This document shows positions 55,008 through 63,709 of a DNA stretch of 64,000 bases, in pieces. Under the pieces are notes generated by a model. That model was not told where the DNA came from. It did not search any database and worked only from the letters and a program-made list of their open reading frames with translations. The DNA is taken from assembly GCA_903835065.1 (NCBI GenBank), contig CAILLO010000004.1, forward strand, positions 25,985 through 89,984. The letters are read 5' to 3'. The position numbers were made by a program, and so were the translations under genes. Source of the stretch: an uncultured Eubacteriales bacterium (lineage in GTDB: Bacteria > Bacillota > Clostridia > Saccharofermentanales > UBA5734). Each line of letters starts with the position of its first letter. Position 1 is the first letter of the stretch.

Positions 55008-56057
55008 ATGAGCACCCAGCCCGCGACCATGACCGCCCCCGCCGCCGTCGCCGTCGAGATCCCCGGGACGGAGCCGCGGCGCGACGGGACCGACCCGGTT
55101 CCGACCCTGTACGACCTCGTCGTCTGCGGCGCCGGTCCGGCCGGGATGACCGCCGGCATCTACGGCGTCCGCGCCGGACTCAGGACGGTCGTCCTCGAGG
55201 GCCGCTTCCCCGGCGGTCAGCTCAACCTCGCCACCGGACTCGAGAACGTCCCGGGCTTCCCCGAGCCGGTCGCCGGCCTCGACCTGGCCTTCCGCATGGA
55301 GGAGCAGGTACGCCGCCTCGGCGCCGAGATGCTGTCCAAGCCGGCCGAAGGCATCTCCCGGGATCCGGAGTCGACCGACCCGGAGCGCCCGGTCTGGCGC
55401 GTGGCCCTGAAGGGCGGCGGCTTCGTCCGCGCGCGCACCGTGATCGTCGCGACCGGCGCGAGCCCGCGCAACCTGGGGTTGCCCGGAGAAGGCGAACTGA
55501 CCGGAGCCGGCGTGTCCTACTGCTCGACCTGCGACGGCGGCTTCTTCAAGGGCCGCGACGTGGCGGTCGTGGGCGGCGGCAGCACGGCCGTCGAAGACGC
55601 GATCTACCTGGCCCGCCTGTGCCGCAAGGTGACCCTGGTCCACCGGCGGGACGAACTGCGCGCCGAGAAGGTGATCCAGGAGCAACTGTTCCGCCTGCCC
55701 AACGTCGAGGTCGTCTGGAACACGGTGATCTCGGCCCTGCGCAGCGACGGCGTCCTGACCGGGCTCGACCTGCTCGACCGGAAGACCGGCGAGACGGTCT
55801 TCCTCCCCGTGGCGGCCCTGTTCGTGGCCGTCGGGCAGGACCCTGGCTCCGCGCAGTTCCAGGACCTGCTCGAGCTCGACGGGAGCGGCTATATCGTGAC
55901 CGACGCGCTGCTGCACACGAAGCAACCCGGCATCTTCGCCGCCGGCGACGTCCGCACGACGGCGCTGCGCCAGATCGTCACCGCGATGTCCGACGGCGCG
56001 CTGGCCGTGGCCCAGGCCGCGCACTACCTGAACGTGGATGGACTCCCCCGCCCATGA
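55008..56057 (+). CDS. trxB: Thioredoxin reductase
   Basis: The 349-residue flavoprotein reduces thioredoxin with NADPH. It has the FAD site CGAGPAGMTAGIYGVRAGL (about 40-58), the redox pair Cys172-Ser-Thr-Cys175 (YCSTCDGGFF) and the nucleotide site VVGGGSTAVEDA. The C-terminal GIFAAGDVRTTALRQIVTA, then the second FAD contact, follow. The first ~30 residues are a non-conserved extension. ATG 55008 has AGGAGACCGCG upstream. It overlaps the next flavoprotein gene by 4 bases and therefore heads the glycerol operon. Confidence 0.93.
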   Translation: MSTQPATMTAPAAVAVEIPGTEPRRDGTDPVPTLYDLVVCGAGPAGMTAGIYGVRAGLRTVVLEGRFPGGQLNLATGLENVPGFPEPVAGLDLAFRMEEQVRRLGAEMLSKPAEGISRDPESTDPERPVWRVALKGGGFVRARTVIVATGASPRNLGLPGEGELTGAGVSYCSTCDGGFFKGRDVAVVGGGSTAVEDAIYLARLCRKVTLVHRRDELRAEKVIQEQLFRLPNVEVVWNTVISALRSDGVLTGLDLLDRKTGETVFLPVAALFVAVGQDPGSAQFQDLLELDGSGYIVTDALLHTKQPGIFAAGDVRTTALRQIVTAMSDGALAVAQAAHYLNVDGLPRP

Positions 56058-57541
56058 ACCCCTTCGACGTCCTGATCGTCGGGGGCGGCATCATCGGTGC
56101 CGTGACGGCCCGCGCCCTGTCCGAGTACGACCTTTCGCTCGGGATCCTCGAGAAGGCCAGCGACGTGGGCACCGGCTCCACCAAGGGCAATAGCGCGATC
56201 GTCCACGCCGGCTTCGACCCCGTGACCGGCACGCTCAAGGCCCGCCTCAACCGGATCGGCAACGAGACGCTCGAGCCGCTGTGCCGCGCGCTCCACGTCC
56301 CCTTCCGCCGCAACGGCTCCCTGGTCGTGGCCTTCACGCCGCAGGACCGCCTGGAGCTGGAGCGCCTGCTCGATCGCGGTCGGCAGAACGGCATCCCGAA
56401 GCTCGCGCTGCTCGACGCCGACGCGCTGCACGCCCTCGAGCCCGCCCTGGCCCCGAACGCCGTCGCCGCGCTGCACGCGCCGACCGGCGGCATCTTCGGC
56501 CCCTACGAGCTGACCGTCGCCTGCGCCGAGGTCGCCGTCGCGAACGGCGCGCGGTTGCTGACCGACTGCCGCGTCGTCGGCATCCGCCCCGACCCGGCCG
56601 GCGAGCCCGCGCCCGACGGCGCGCGGTTCACCGTGACCGCCCGGACGCACGCGCGCGACGGAAGCCTCGTCGAAGAGACCTACCGCGCCCGCTTCGTGCT
56701 GGACGCGGCCGGCGTCTTCGCCGACGATGTGGCCGCCCTCGCCGGAGACGCGCGCCTGTCGATCCGCCCGCGCAAGGGCGAATACCTGCTGCTCGACAAG
56801 CGGCAGGGGACGCTCGTCTCGCACACGGTCTTCCAGGCCCCCGGACCGATGGGCAAGGGCGTGCTGGTCTCGCCGACCGTCGACGGGAACCTGCTGATCG
56901 GCCCCACCGCCGTCGACCAGGACGACAAGGAGGACACGGCGACGACCGCCGAGGGCCTGGCCTATGTCCTGGCGCAGGCCCGCAGGTCCGTGCCGGCTCT
57001 CGACACGTCGGCCGTCCTGACGTCGTTCGCCGGCCTGCGCGCCGTCTCCTCCGGGCACGATTTCGTCCTCGAGGAGTCGCCCGTCGTCAAGGGGCTGGTC
57101 CTCGCGGCCGGCATCGAGTCGCCCGGTCTCGTCTCCTCGCCCGCGATCGCCGACCGGCTGGTCGCCGTCCTCGCCGACGCGGGGCTTCCGCTCGTGCGCC
57201 GCGCGGACGTCCGGATGGACCGCGACGAGCCCGTGCGGTTCCGCGAGCTCGACGACGCGGCGCGCGCCCGGCTGATCGCCCGCGACCCGTGCTACGGGCA
57301 CGTCCTGTGCCGCTGCGAGCGCGTCACCGAAGGGGAGGTCGTCGACGCGATCCGCCGCCCCGCCGGCGCCCGCGACCTCGACGCCGTCAAGCGCCGCACG
57401 CGCGCCGGGATGGGCCGCTGCCAGAGCGGATTCTGCCTGCCTCGCGTGCTCGAGGTGCTGTCGCGCGAACTCGCCGCCGAAGAGGAGACCCTGACCAAGA
57501 AGGGTCCCGGCTCGTCCCTCGTGGACGGGAGGATCCGGTGA
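56054..57541 (+). CDS. FAD-dependent glycerol-3-phosphate dehydrogenase-like oxidoreductase with BFD-type domain
   Basis: The 495-residue flavoprotein has the FAD site DVLIVGGGIIGAVTARAL and a DAO-type body (GNSAIVHAGFDPVTGTLKA, 19 residues). The C-terminal BFD-like [2Fe-2S] domain has HVLCRCERVTEGEVVDAI and GMGRCQSGFC, giving four Cys. This is the GlpA-like architecture seen in anaerobic glycerol operons, with the partner flavoprotein, a DUF1667 protein and glpK following. It would oxidise glycerol-3-phosphate to DHAP. Starts and stops overlap neighbours by 4 bases. Confidence 0.88.
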   Translation: MNPFDVLIVGGGIIGAVTARALSEYDLSLGILEKASDVGTGSTKGNSAIVHAGFDPVTGTLKARLNRIGNETLEPLCRALHVPFRRNGSLVVAFTPQDRLELERLLDRGRQNGIPKLALLDADALHALEPALAPNAVAALHAPTGGIFGPYELTVACAEVAVANGARLLTDCRVVGIRPDPAGEPAPDGARFTVTARTHARDGSLVEETYRARFVLDAAGVFADDVAALAGDARLSIRPRKGEYLLLDKRQGTLVSHTVFQAPGPMGKGVLVSPTVDGNLLIGPTAVDQDDKEDTATTAEGLAYVLAQARRSVPALDTSAVLTSFAGLRAVSSGHDFVLEESPVVKGLVLAAGIESPGLVSSPAIADRLVAVLADAGLPLVRRADVRMDRDEPVRFRELDDAARARLIARDPCYGHVLCRCERVTEGEVVDAIRRPAGARDLDAVKRRTRAGMGRCQSGFCLPRVLEVLSRELAAEEETLTKKGPGSSLVDGRIR

Positions 57542-58929
57542 GCGCGGCCGTGCACGAGCGTTTCGTCGACGTCGCCGTGATCGGCGGGGGACCGGCCGGC
57601 CTGTCCGCCGCGACCAACGCCCGCCGCGCCGGCGCCGCCCGCGTGCTGGTCGTCGAGCGCGACGTCCGCGTCGGAGGAATCCTGCCGCAGTGCATCCACG
57701 CGGGCTTCGGCCTGCACGAGTTCGGTACCGACCTGACGGGCCCGGAGTACGCGGACCGCTGGACGGCCGCCGCCGCCGAGGCCGGCGTCGAGGTCCTGCT
57801 CGACACGATGGTCCTCTCGCTCGGCCCCGACCCGGACGGGGGAGGGCTCCTGCTGTCGGCCGTGGGTCCGTCGACCGGCGTCCTGCACCTCCACGCCGCC
57901 GCCGTCGTGCTGGCCATGGGCTGCCGCGAACGCACCCGCGGCGCGCTGAACATTCCCGGCGACCGCCCGGCCGGCATCTACACGGCCGGCACCGCCCAGC
58001 GCCTCACGAACCTCGAGGGGCTGATGCCCGGCCGCCGCATCGTGATCCTCGGTTCCGGCGACATCGGGCTGATCATGGCCCGCCGTCTGACACTCGAGGG
58101 GGCGCAGGTAATCGCCGTGCTCGAGGTGCTGCCCTACGCCGGCGGCCTGACGCGCAACGTCGTCCAGTGCCTCGACGACTTCGGCATTCCGCTCCGCCTG
58201 TCCACGACGGTGGTCCGCATCCAGGGCCGGGAGCACCTCGAAGGCGTCGTGACCGCCCGGGTCGACGCCGACCGCCGGCCGATTCCCGGCACGGAGCTCG
58301 AGATCCCCTGCGACACGCTGCTGCTGTCGGTCGGCCTGATCCCGGAGAACGAACTGTCGCGCGACGCCGGCATCCCGCTCGACCCCGCGACCGGTGGCGC
58401 CGTCGTCGACGAGACGCTCGAGACCGCCCTGCCCGGCGTCTTCGCGTGCGGCAACGCACTGCACGTCCACGACCTCGTCGACTACGTGAGCGAGGAGGCC
58501 GCCGCGGCCGGGAAGAGCGCCGCGCTGCACGCGCGGGCCGTGTCCGATGCCGCAAGCGGCGCGCTCCGTGCCGATCCTGCCTCCGCGCCCGCCGCAGCGC
58601 CCGTGGCGTCCTCCGCGCCCGTCCGTCTCGCGTCCGGCCCCGGCGTCCGCACCGTCGTCCCGCAGCACCTGCGCCGCGCCGCCGCCGCCGGCCTCCCCCT
58701 CGTCGACGAGGTCAAGGTCCGCTTCCGCATCGCCGCCGTATTCGGCGCCTGCACCCTGCGTCTGACCGCCGTCTCCGCCGACGGGACCCGCGCCGTCCTC
58801 GCGACGGCCCGCCGCCGCCGCGCCGTGCCCGGCGAGATGGAGGACCTCGGACTCAAGGGGCCGGCGCTCGCCGCCGCCCGCGCGGCCGCCTCGATCGAAG
58901 TCTCCGTGGAGGGCGACGCGCATGGATGA
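57538..58929 (+). CDS. NAD(P)/FAD-dependent oxidoreductase of the glycerol operon
   Basis: The 463-residue pyridine-nucleotide-disulphide-type flavoprotein has FAD motif VAVIGGGPAGLSAATNARRAG, here split as VAVIGGGPAGLSAAT, then RVGGILPQCIHAGFGLHEFG (20 residues), AMGCRERTRG and a second Rossmann motif VILGSGDIGLIMARRL. GVFACGNALHVHDLVDYVSEE (quoted as GVFACGNALHVHDL) closes the FAD domain. It lacks an active CxxC pair. Its conserved place between the GlpA-like and DUF1667 genes suggests an electron-transfer partner. GTG start overlaps the previous stop; GGGAGGATCC precedes it. Confidence 0.88.
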   Translation: MSAAVHERFVDVAVIGGGPAGLSAATNARRAGAARVLVVERDVRVGGILPQCIHAGFGLHEFGTDLTGPEYADRWTAAAAEAGVEVLLDTMVLSLGPDPDGGGLLLSAVGPSTGVLHLHAAAVVLAMGCRERTRGALNIPGDRPAGIYTAGTAQRLTNLEGLMPGRRIVILGSGDIGLIMARRLTLEGAQVIAVLEVLPYAGGLTRNVVQCLDDFGIPLRLSTTVVRIQGREHLEGVVTARVDADRRPIPGTELEIPCDTLLLSVGLIPENELSRDAGIPLDPATGGAVVDETLETALPGVFACGNALHVHDLVDYVSEEAAAAGKSAALHARAVSDAASGALRADPASAPAAAPVASSAPVRLASGPGVRTVVPQHLRRAAAAGLPLVDEVKVRFRIAAVFGACTLRLTAVSADGTRAVLATARRRRAVPGEMEDLGLKGPALAAARAAASIEVSVEGDAHG

Positions 58930-59338
58930 GTTCCGCACCGTCACCTGTACCGTCTGCCCGATGGGCTGCTCGATCCGCGTACGCCTCGAGGACGGCCTCC
59001 CCGTCGCCTTCGAGGGCCACCAGTGCAAGCGAGGTCCCGTCTACGCCCGCGACGAGGTCCTCGACCCGCGCCGCATGCTCACGACGACCGTGCGCGTGTG
59101 CGGGTCCGCGACCCGCCTCGTCCCGGCCCGCACCAGCGCCGTCGTGCCGCGCGACCGCCTGATGGACGTGATGGCCCTCGTGCGCGGCCTCTGCGCCGTC
59201 GCCCCGGTGGAAGCCGGGCAGGTCCTGTGCGCCGACCTCCTCGGCACCGGCGTCGACCTCGTCGCGACCGGCTCCGTCCCCGCCTCGCCCCCCGCGACTC
59301 CCGTGTCCGCGCCCGACCGGAAGGAGGACTCAAGATGA
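58922..59338 (+). CDS. DUF1667 protein
   Basis: The 138-residue protein has four N-terminal cysteines (Cys9, Cys12, Cys16, Cys35) in TCTVCPMGCSIRV and EGHQCKRG, typical of DUF1667 proteins encoded with glycerol-3-phosphate dehydrogenase flavoproteins. The Cys set suggests an Fe-S or zinc site. The C-terminal ~25 residues are Pro/Ala-rich. It overlaps the previous gene by 8 bases and glpK by 4. Confidence 0.9.
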   Translation: MDEFRTVTCTVCPMGCSIRVRLEDGLPVAFEGHQCKRGPVYARDEVLDPRRMLTTTVRVCGSATRLVPARTSAVVPRDRLMDVMALVRGLCAVAPVEAGQVLCADLLGTGVDLVATGSVPASPPATPVSAPDRKEDSR

Positions 59339-60867
59339 CCCTCCGCCACGAACCTCCCTACGTCCTCGCCCTCGACCAGGGCACGACCAGTTCGCGCGCG
59401 CTCGTCTTCGACGTCCGCGGCACCCTCGTCGCCTCCGCCCAGAAGCCGCACCGCCAGATCTACCCGCAGTCCGGCTGGGTCGAGCACGACCCGCTCGAGA
59501 TCCTCGCGCGGCAGACCGAGGTGATGAAGGAGGCCGTCGCGGCCTGCGGCGTGTCGCCGAAGCTCATCCGGGCCATCGGGATTACCAACCAGCGCGAGAC
59601 CGTCGTCGTCTGGGAACGCGCCACCGGGCGGCCCATCCACAACGCCGTCGTCTGGCAGTGCCGCCGCACCGCACCCGACTGCGACGCGATCCGCGCGCAG
59701 GGCCTCGCACCGAGGATCGCCGACCGCACGGGCCTCATCATCGACGCCTACTTCTCCGCCACCAAGATCGCCTGGATCCTCGACCACGTGCCCGGCGCCC
59801 GCGACCGCGCCGCCCGCGGCGAGCTGCTCGCCGGCACGGTCGACACCTGGCTGCTGCACCACCTGACCGGCGGGCGCGTCCACGCGACCGACCCGTCGAA
59901 CGCCTCCCGCACGATGCTCTACGACCTGCACGAGAACCGCTGGCACGAGGAGCTGCTCGGCATCTTCCGCGTCCCCGCCGCGGTGCTGCCGAAGGTCCTC
60001 CCGTCGTCGGGCGTGTTCGGCACGCTCGACCCGTCCTTCCTCGGGGAGCCGATCCCCATCGCCGGCATCGCGGGCGACCAGCAGGCGGCGCTATTCGGGC
60101 AGGCGTGCTTCACGCCGGGGATGGTCAAGAACACCTACGGCACCGGGTGCTTCCTGCTGATGAACACCGGCCGGACGCCGGTCCGCTCCCGGAAGGGCCT
60201 GATCACCACCGTCGCATGGGACCTCGGGGACGGGCCGTCCTATGCGCTCGAGGGCAGCGTCTTCAACGCCGGGTCGGTGATCCAGTGGCTGCGCGACGAA
60301 CTGCACCTGATCTCCTCCGCCGCCGAGTGCGACCGCCTCGCCGAGAGCGTCCCAGACACGGGCGGCGTCACCGTCGTGCCGGCCTTCACCGGCCTCGGCG
60401 CCCCGTACTGGGACTCCTACGCCCGCGGGACGATCACCGGCATCCACCGCGGCACCGGTCGTGCCCAGATCGCCCGGGCGGTGCTGGAGAGCATCGCATT
60501 CCAAAGCGACGAGGTCATTCGCTGCATGGCCGAGGACGCCGGCGCACCGATCCTGTCCCTCCGCGTCGATGGCGGCGCGAGCGTCAGCGACTTCCTCATG
60601 GGATTCCAGGCCGACCTTTCGGGCGTGCCCGTCGACCGCCCCGCCGTCGTCGAGACGACGGCCTTCGGCGCCGCCTGCCTGGCGGGCCTCGCGACCGGCG
60701 TCTGGCCCGACCTCGACACCGTAGGCCGCGTGCGCGCGACCGAACGCGTCTTCCACCCGTCGCTGCCGGACGCAGAGCGCGCCCGCCGCCTCGCCGGCTG
60801 GCGCGACGCGGTCCGCCGCACGCTGTCGGGCGACCTCCCCGGAAGGGGAGAGGAGCCGGCCGGATGA
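59335..60867 (+). CDS. glpK: Glycerol kinase
   Basis: GlpK phosphorylates glycerol to glycerol-3-phosphate, the substrate of the upstream dehydrogenase. The 510-residue FGGY kinase has LALDQGTTSSRALVFD, ITNQRETVVVWER, VWQCRRTA, GIAGDQQAALFGQ, YGTGCFLLMNTG and the C-terminal FTGLGAPYWDSYARG motif. GGAAGGAGGACTC precedes the ATG. No glpF or glpR was found in the window. Confidence 0.96.
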   Translation: MTLRHEPPYVLALDQGTTSSRALVFDVRGTLVASAQKPHRQIYPQSGWVEHDPLEILARQTEVMKEAVAACGVSPKLIRAIGITNQRETVVVWERATGRPIHNAVVWQCRRTAPDCDAIRAQGLAPRIADRTGLIIDAYFSATKIAWILDHVPGARDRAARGELLAGTVDTWLLHHLTGGRVHATDPSNASRTMLYDLHENRWHEELLGIFRVPAAVLPKVLPSSGVFGTLDPSFLGEPIPIAGIAGDQQAALFGQACFTPGMVKNTYGTGCFLLMNTGRTPVRSRKGLITTVAWDLGDGPSYALEGSVFNAGSVIQWLRDELHLISSAAECDRLAESVPDTGGVTVVPAFTGLGAPYWDSYARGTITGIHRGTGRAQIARAVLESIAFQSDEVIRCMAEDAGAPILSLRVDGGASVSDFLMGFQADLSGVPVDRPAVVETTAFGAACLAGLATGVWPDLDTVGRVRATERVFHPSLPDAERARRLAGWRDAVRRTLSGDLPGRGEEPAG

Positions 60868-62645
60868 AGCGCCCCGACGCGGTCGCGCGCTCCTCCTTCG
60901 CGCACCGTCCGCCGGCCGCGGCGCCGCCCCGCCGGAGGGCGTCCCTCCGTGGCCTGTCGCTGCTGCTGTCCACCCTCCTCTTCGTCTCCTCCGCCGGCCT
61001 CTCGCTCGGCCTCGCCGCCCAGGACGCGCGCGTCGCCACGACCGTGACGGTCCGCTTCGTCGAGACCGCGACCGGCGTCCCGCTCGTCGGCACCTGGTAC
61101 CGGACCGGCTCCGACCGGGGCGTCGTCCTGGCGCCCGGCTTCGGCTTCGACCGCGCCACGCTCCGCCCCGCCGCCCTGGCCTTCGCCCGCGCGGGCTTCG
61201 ACGTCTTCGTCTTCGACCTGCCCGGCCACGGCGATTCCGGCGGCAAGCTCGCCCTCGACAACGCGGCCACGGACCGCACGGCCCGCGCCTACGGCGACGC
61301 CGTCGCGGCCTTCCTCGACCGGTCCGGCATCTCCCCCGGGCGCCTCGTCCTCGGCGGTCACAGCTTGGGGGCGCGCTCTGCCCTGCAGTACGCGTCCGGG
61401 AGCGACGTACGCTACGCCGGCCTGGTGCTGATCGGGACGTCCGTCGCGCTCGTGCCTTCGACCTCCTCGGGGTCCTTCCCCGGCACGGACGACCGGACGC
61501 TGGAATGGGTCGCCCGCCTCGGACCATCCCGCCCGGGCCTCCCGACGGCCCTGCTGTCCGGCACATGGGACGACGTGCTGACGCCGCTCGCCGCCAGGAC
61601 GCTCTACGAGCGCCTCTCCGGCGAGGACGCGCGTCTCTTCCCCGGCTCCCGGGAAACGGGGGCCGGCGCCCCCGAGACCTGGCTCTCCCCGGACGGCCGC
61701 ACGCAACTGTCCCTCTACCCGTCGGTCCTGCACCTCTTCGAGCCCTGGACGCCTTCGATCCTGTCCGGCGCGGTCGCCTTCGCCTCCGACCTGACGGGCG
61801 GAACGAAGGCCGACCCCGCGCCCGCCGCCCGGCTGGCGGCCTGGCTGGCCGCCTTCGTCCTGCTCGCGGCCGCCGTCCTCGTCGCCGTCCTCGCGCTCAG
61901 GCCCGACGCGATCCCCGGCCCTGCGCCGCGCGCGTTCCGCACCGCCCGCTACCTCGGCCTGCGGCTCGCGCTCTGGATTCCCGCGCTGCTGCTGGCGGCC
62001 CTCTTCTGCGGTGCCGCACTGCTCGTCCCCGTCGGCCTGCCCGTCCTGACGCTCGTGTATGCCGCCCCCCTCGGCGGCTTCGGTCTCGTCGGGTTCGCGG
62101 CCGCGCGGTACCTCCCCCGTGCCGCGACGCCCCTGACGCGACCGACCGAGGACGACCACTTCCTGCGGCACGGCGATGACGACGATCCCGAACCCGCCTG
62201 GCGGGTCGCCGCGACCGGCCTTCCACTGCTGGTCCTGTTATTCGCGGCCTTCGCGCTCTGGGCCGGTGGCGGCTGGCACCCGGTCGTGCCGACGGCCGCG
62301 CGGCTGCTCTGGATCCTCGTTTTCACGGCTTTCACGGTCCCCGGATTCCTCGCCGTCGAGCGGGAATCCGCGTTCCTCCGCGCCAGCGGGGCCGGTGGGT
62401 TCGCCCGCACCCTGCTCGCATTCGTCCAGTACCTGCCGTTCTTCGGGATGCTGCTCGCCTTCGGGGCGCTCGGCTCGCCGTCCGGCGCCGTCGGCGCCGC
62501 TCTCGCGCTCGTCGCGCTCGGGTTCGCCCTTGCGGCGGGGCGATTCTCCTTGTATGCTTCAAGAGAAAGATGGATCGGGGCGATCGTCGCTTCGCTCGTC
62601 CTCCAGGTCCTGATCCAGGTGCAGGGAGCCCTCGTCGGCTTCTAG
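60864..62645 (+). CDS. Alpha/beta hydrolase fused to a multi-pass membrane domain
   Basis: The protein has 593 residues. An N-terminal membrane segment (about 28-52) precedes an alpha/beta-hydrolase domain (about 60-300) with DLPGHGDSGG and the nucleophile elbow LGGHSLGARSAL. A candidate acid lies near GTWDDVLTP and a His in VLHLFEPW. The last ~280 residues contain about seven to eight membrane segments. The substrate is unknown; a lipid or acyl ester hydrolase is a guess. It overlaps glpK by 4 bases, so it may be co-expressed with glycerol use. Confidence 0.72.
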   Translation: MKRPDAVARSSFAHRPPAAAPPRRRASLRGLSLLLSTLLFVSSAGLSLGLAAQDARVATTVTVRFVETATGVPLVGTWYRTGSDRGVVLAPGFGFDRATLRPAALAFARAGFDVFVFDLPGHGDSGGKLALDNAATDRTARAYGDAVAAFLDRSGISPGRLVLGGHSLGARSALQYASGSDVRYAGLVLIGTSVALVPSTSSGSFPGTDDRTLEWVARLGPSRPGLPTALLSGTWDDVLTPLAARTLYERLSGEDARLFPGSRETGAGAPETWLSPDGRTQLSLYPSVLHLFEPWTPSILSGAVAFASDLTGGTKADPAPAARLAAWLAAFVLLAAAVLVAVLALRPDAIPGPAPRAFRTARYLGLRLALWIPALLLAALFCGAALLVPVGLPVLTLVYAAPLGGFGLVGFAAARYLPRAATPLTRPTEDDHFLRHGDDDDPEPAWRVAATGLPLLVLLFAAFALWAGGGWHPVVPTAARLLWILVFTAFTVPGFLAVERESAFLRASGAGGFARTLLAFVQYLPFFGMLLAFGALGSPSGAVGAALALVALGFALAAGRFSLYASRERWIGAIVASLVLQVLIQVQGALVGF

Positions 62646-62663
62646 TCGGAAGGCAGGTCGCCC

Positions 62664-63377
62664 ATGAAAGCCAGACTCAAGAAGACCCTTTCGGTCATCG
62701 CAATCATCATGATCGTCTGCATCGTCGTGGTCGGCATCCTCGTCGGCGTCTACATCACGAAGGGCGTTTCCGGACTGCTCAGCCTCCCCGGCATGACGGC
62801 GATCTTCGGCCTCGACCACCCCAAGGACCTCGGCATGGGCACCATCTCCGCCGCCGACCGCGATTCGCTGATCGCCAAGCTCGGGGGCGACCCGGCCGCC
62901 TGGCCGTCCACCGCCGCCACCGCGTCGCACAAGAACCTCGTCGTCACGCTGACGCCGAAGGAGGCCGCCGCCTTCCTCGAATCCGGCGACGGCTCGACCG
63001 TCCTGTCCGACCTGCAACTCGGGGTCCTCTCCGACGGCTACATCTCGATCTCCGCGATGGTCAAGATCGATGGGATCCTGGTGATCGCGAACATGACCCG
63101 CTCCGACATCGAAGGCCAGGTCGGGGCGCTGCCCGACGAAGTACCGGTCTACCTCGAAATCAAGGCGACACCCGGCAAGGACGGCTCCTACGGGATCGTC
63201 CTCCGTCAGCTCAAGATCGGCAACGTCACGGTCCCGGGCAGTTCTCTCGGCCTCGAGCCGTCGATGATCGACCCGTATATCCGCGACTTCTTCACGATGT
63301 TCTACGGCGTCACGCTGAACTCCATCACGACCTCCGGGGCGGACTTCGTCCTGGACATGGAGGTGCCGACCGCCTGA
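62664..63377 (+). CDS. Hypothetical membrane-anchored protein
   Basis: The 237-residue protein has a basic N-terminus, one membrane segment (about 8-32) and a beta-rich extracytoplasmic domain without recognisable catalytic motifs. The repeated strand pattern and single anchor resemble small lipid-transfer-like or DUF2140/YpmS-type proteins, but similarity is weak. GGAAGGCAGGTCGCCC lies before the ATG. Confidence 0.5.
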   Translation: MKARLKKTLSVIAIIMIVCIVVVGILVGVYITKGVSGLLSLPGMTAIFGLDHPKDLGMGTISAADRDSLIAKLGGDPAAWPSTAATASHKNLVVTLTPKEAAAFLESGDGSTVLSDLQLGVLSDGYISISAMVKIDGILVIANMTRSDIEGQVGALPDEVPVYLEIKATPGKDGSYGIVLRQLKIGNVTVPGSSLGLEPSMIDPYIRDFFTMFYGVTLNSITTSGADFVLDMEVPTA

Positions 63378-63453
63378 TTCCCAGACCATCGGGCTGCGCG
63401 CGAACCGGTCCGCCGGGAGTGAACGAATCCCCGAGCGACCGTCGCACATTCGT

Positions 63454-63482
63454 TTGACACCGCCCTGCACCGGTGGTAAGAT
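63454..63482 (+). promoter_or_regulatory. Promoter of the tRNA-Leu/tRNA-fMet unit
   Basis: TTGACA (63454-63459), exactly 17 bases, TAAGAT (63477-63482), 20 bases before tRNA-Leu. Confidence 0.85.
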
Positions 63483-63501
63483 ACTCAAGCGCACGCACCT
63501 A

Positions 63502-63588
63502 GCTCGTGTGGCGGAACCGGCAGACGCAGCGGACTTAAAATCCGCCGATCGCGAGATCGTGCCGGTTCGACCCCGGCCACGAGCACCA
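63502..63588 (+). tRNA. tRNA-Leu (anticodon UAA)
   Basis: 87 nt with encoded CCA. Acceptor GCTCGTG pairs with CACGAGC, discriminator A. The anticodon loop CTTAAAA between GCGGA and TCCGC gives UAA, and the long variable arm is class II type. Confidence 0.97.
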
Positions 63589-63596
63589 TTACACGT

Positions 63597-63672
63597 CGCG
63601 GAGTAGAGCAGTTGGTAGCTTGTCGGGCTCATAACCCGGAGGTCGCAGGTTCGAGTCCTGCCTCCGCAACCA
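63597..63672 (+). tRNA. Initiator tRNA-fMet (anticodon CAU)
   Basis: 76 nt with encoded CCA. The first base C and its partner A (CGCGGAG against CTCCGCA) do not pair, and the anticodon stem ends in GGG/CCC around CTCATAA. Both are initiator hallmarks. It lies 8 bases after tRNA-Leu. Confidence 0.95.
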
Positions 63673-63676
63673 ACAA

Positions 63677-63709
63677 GAAAGAGTCTCACCGAAGGGTGGG
63701 GCTCTTTTA
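63677..63709 (+). terminator. Terminator of the tRNA unit
   Basis: AAGAGTCTCACC (63679-63690) pairs, with one or two G-U pairs, with GGTGGGGCTCTT (63695-63706) around GAAG and is followed by TT. It ends the two-tRNA transcript. Confidence 0.85.
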
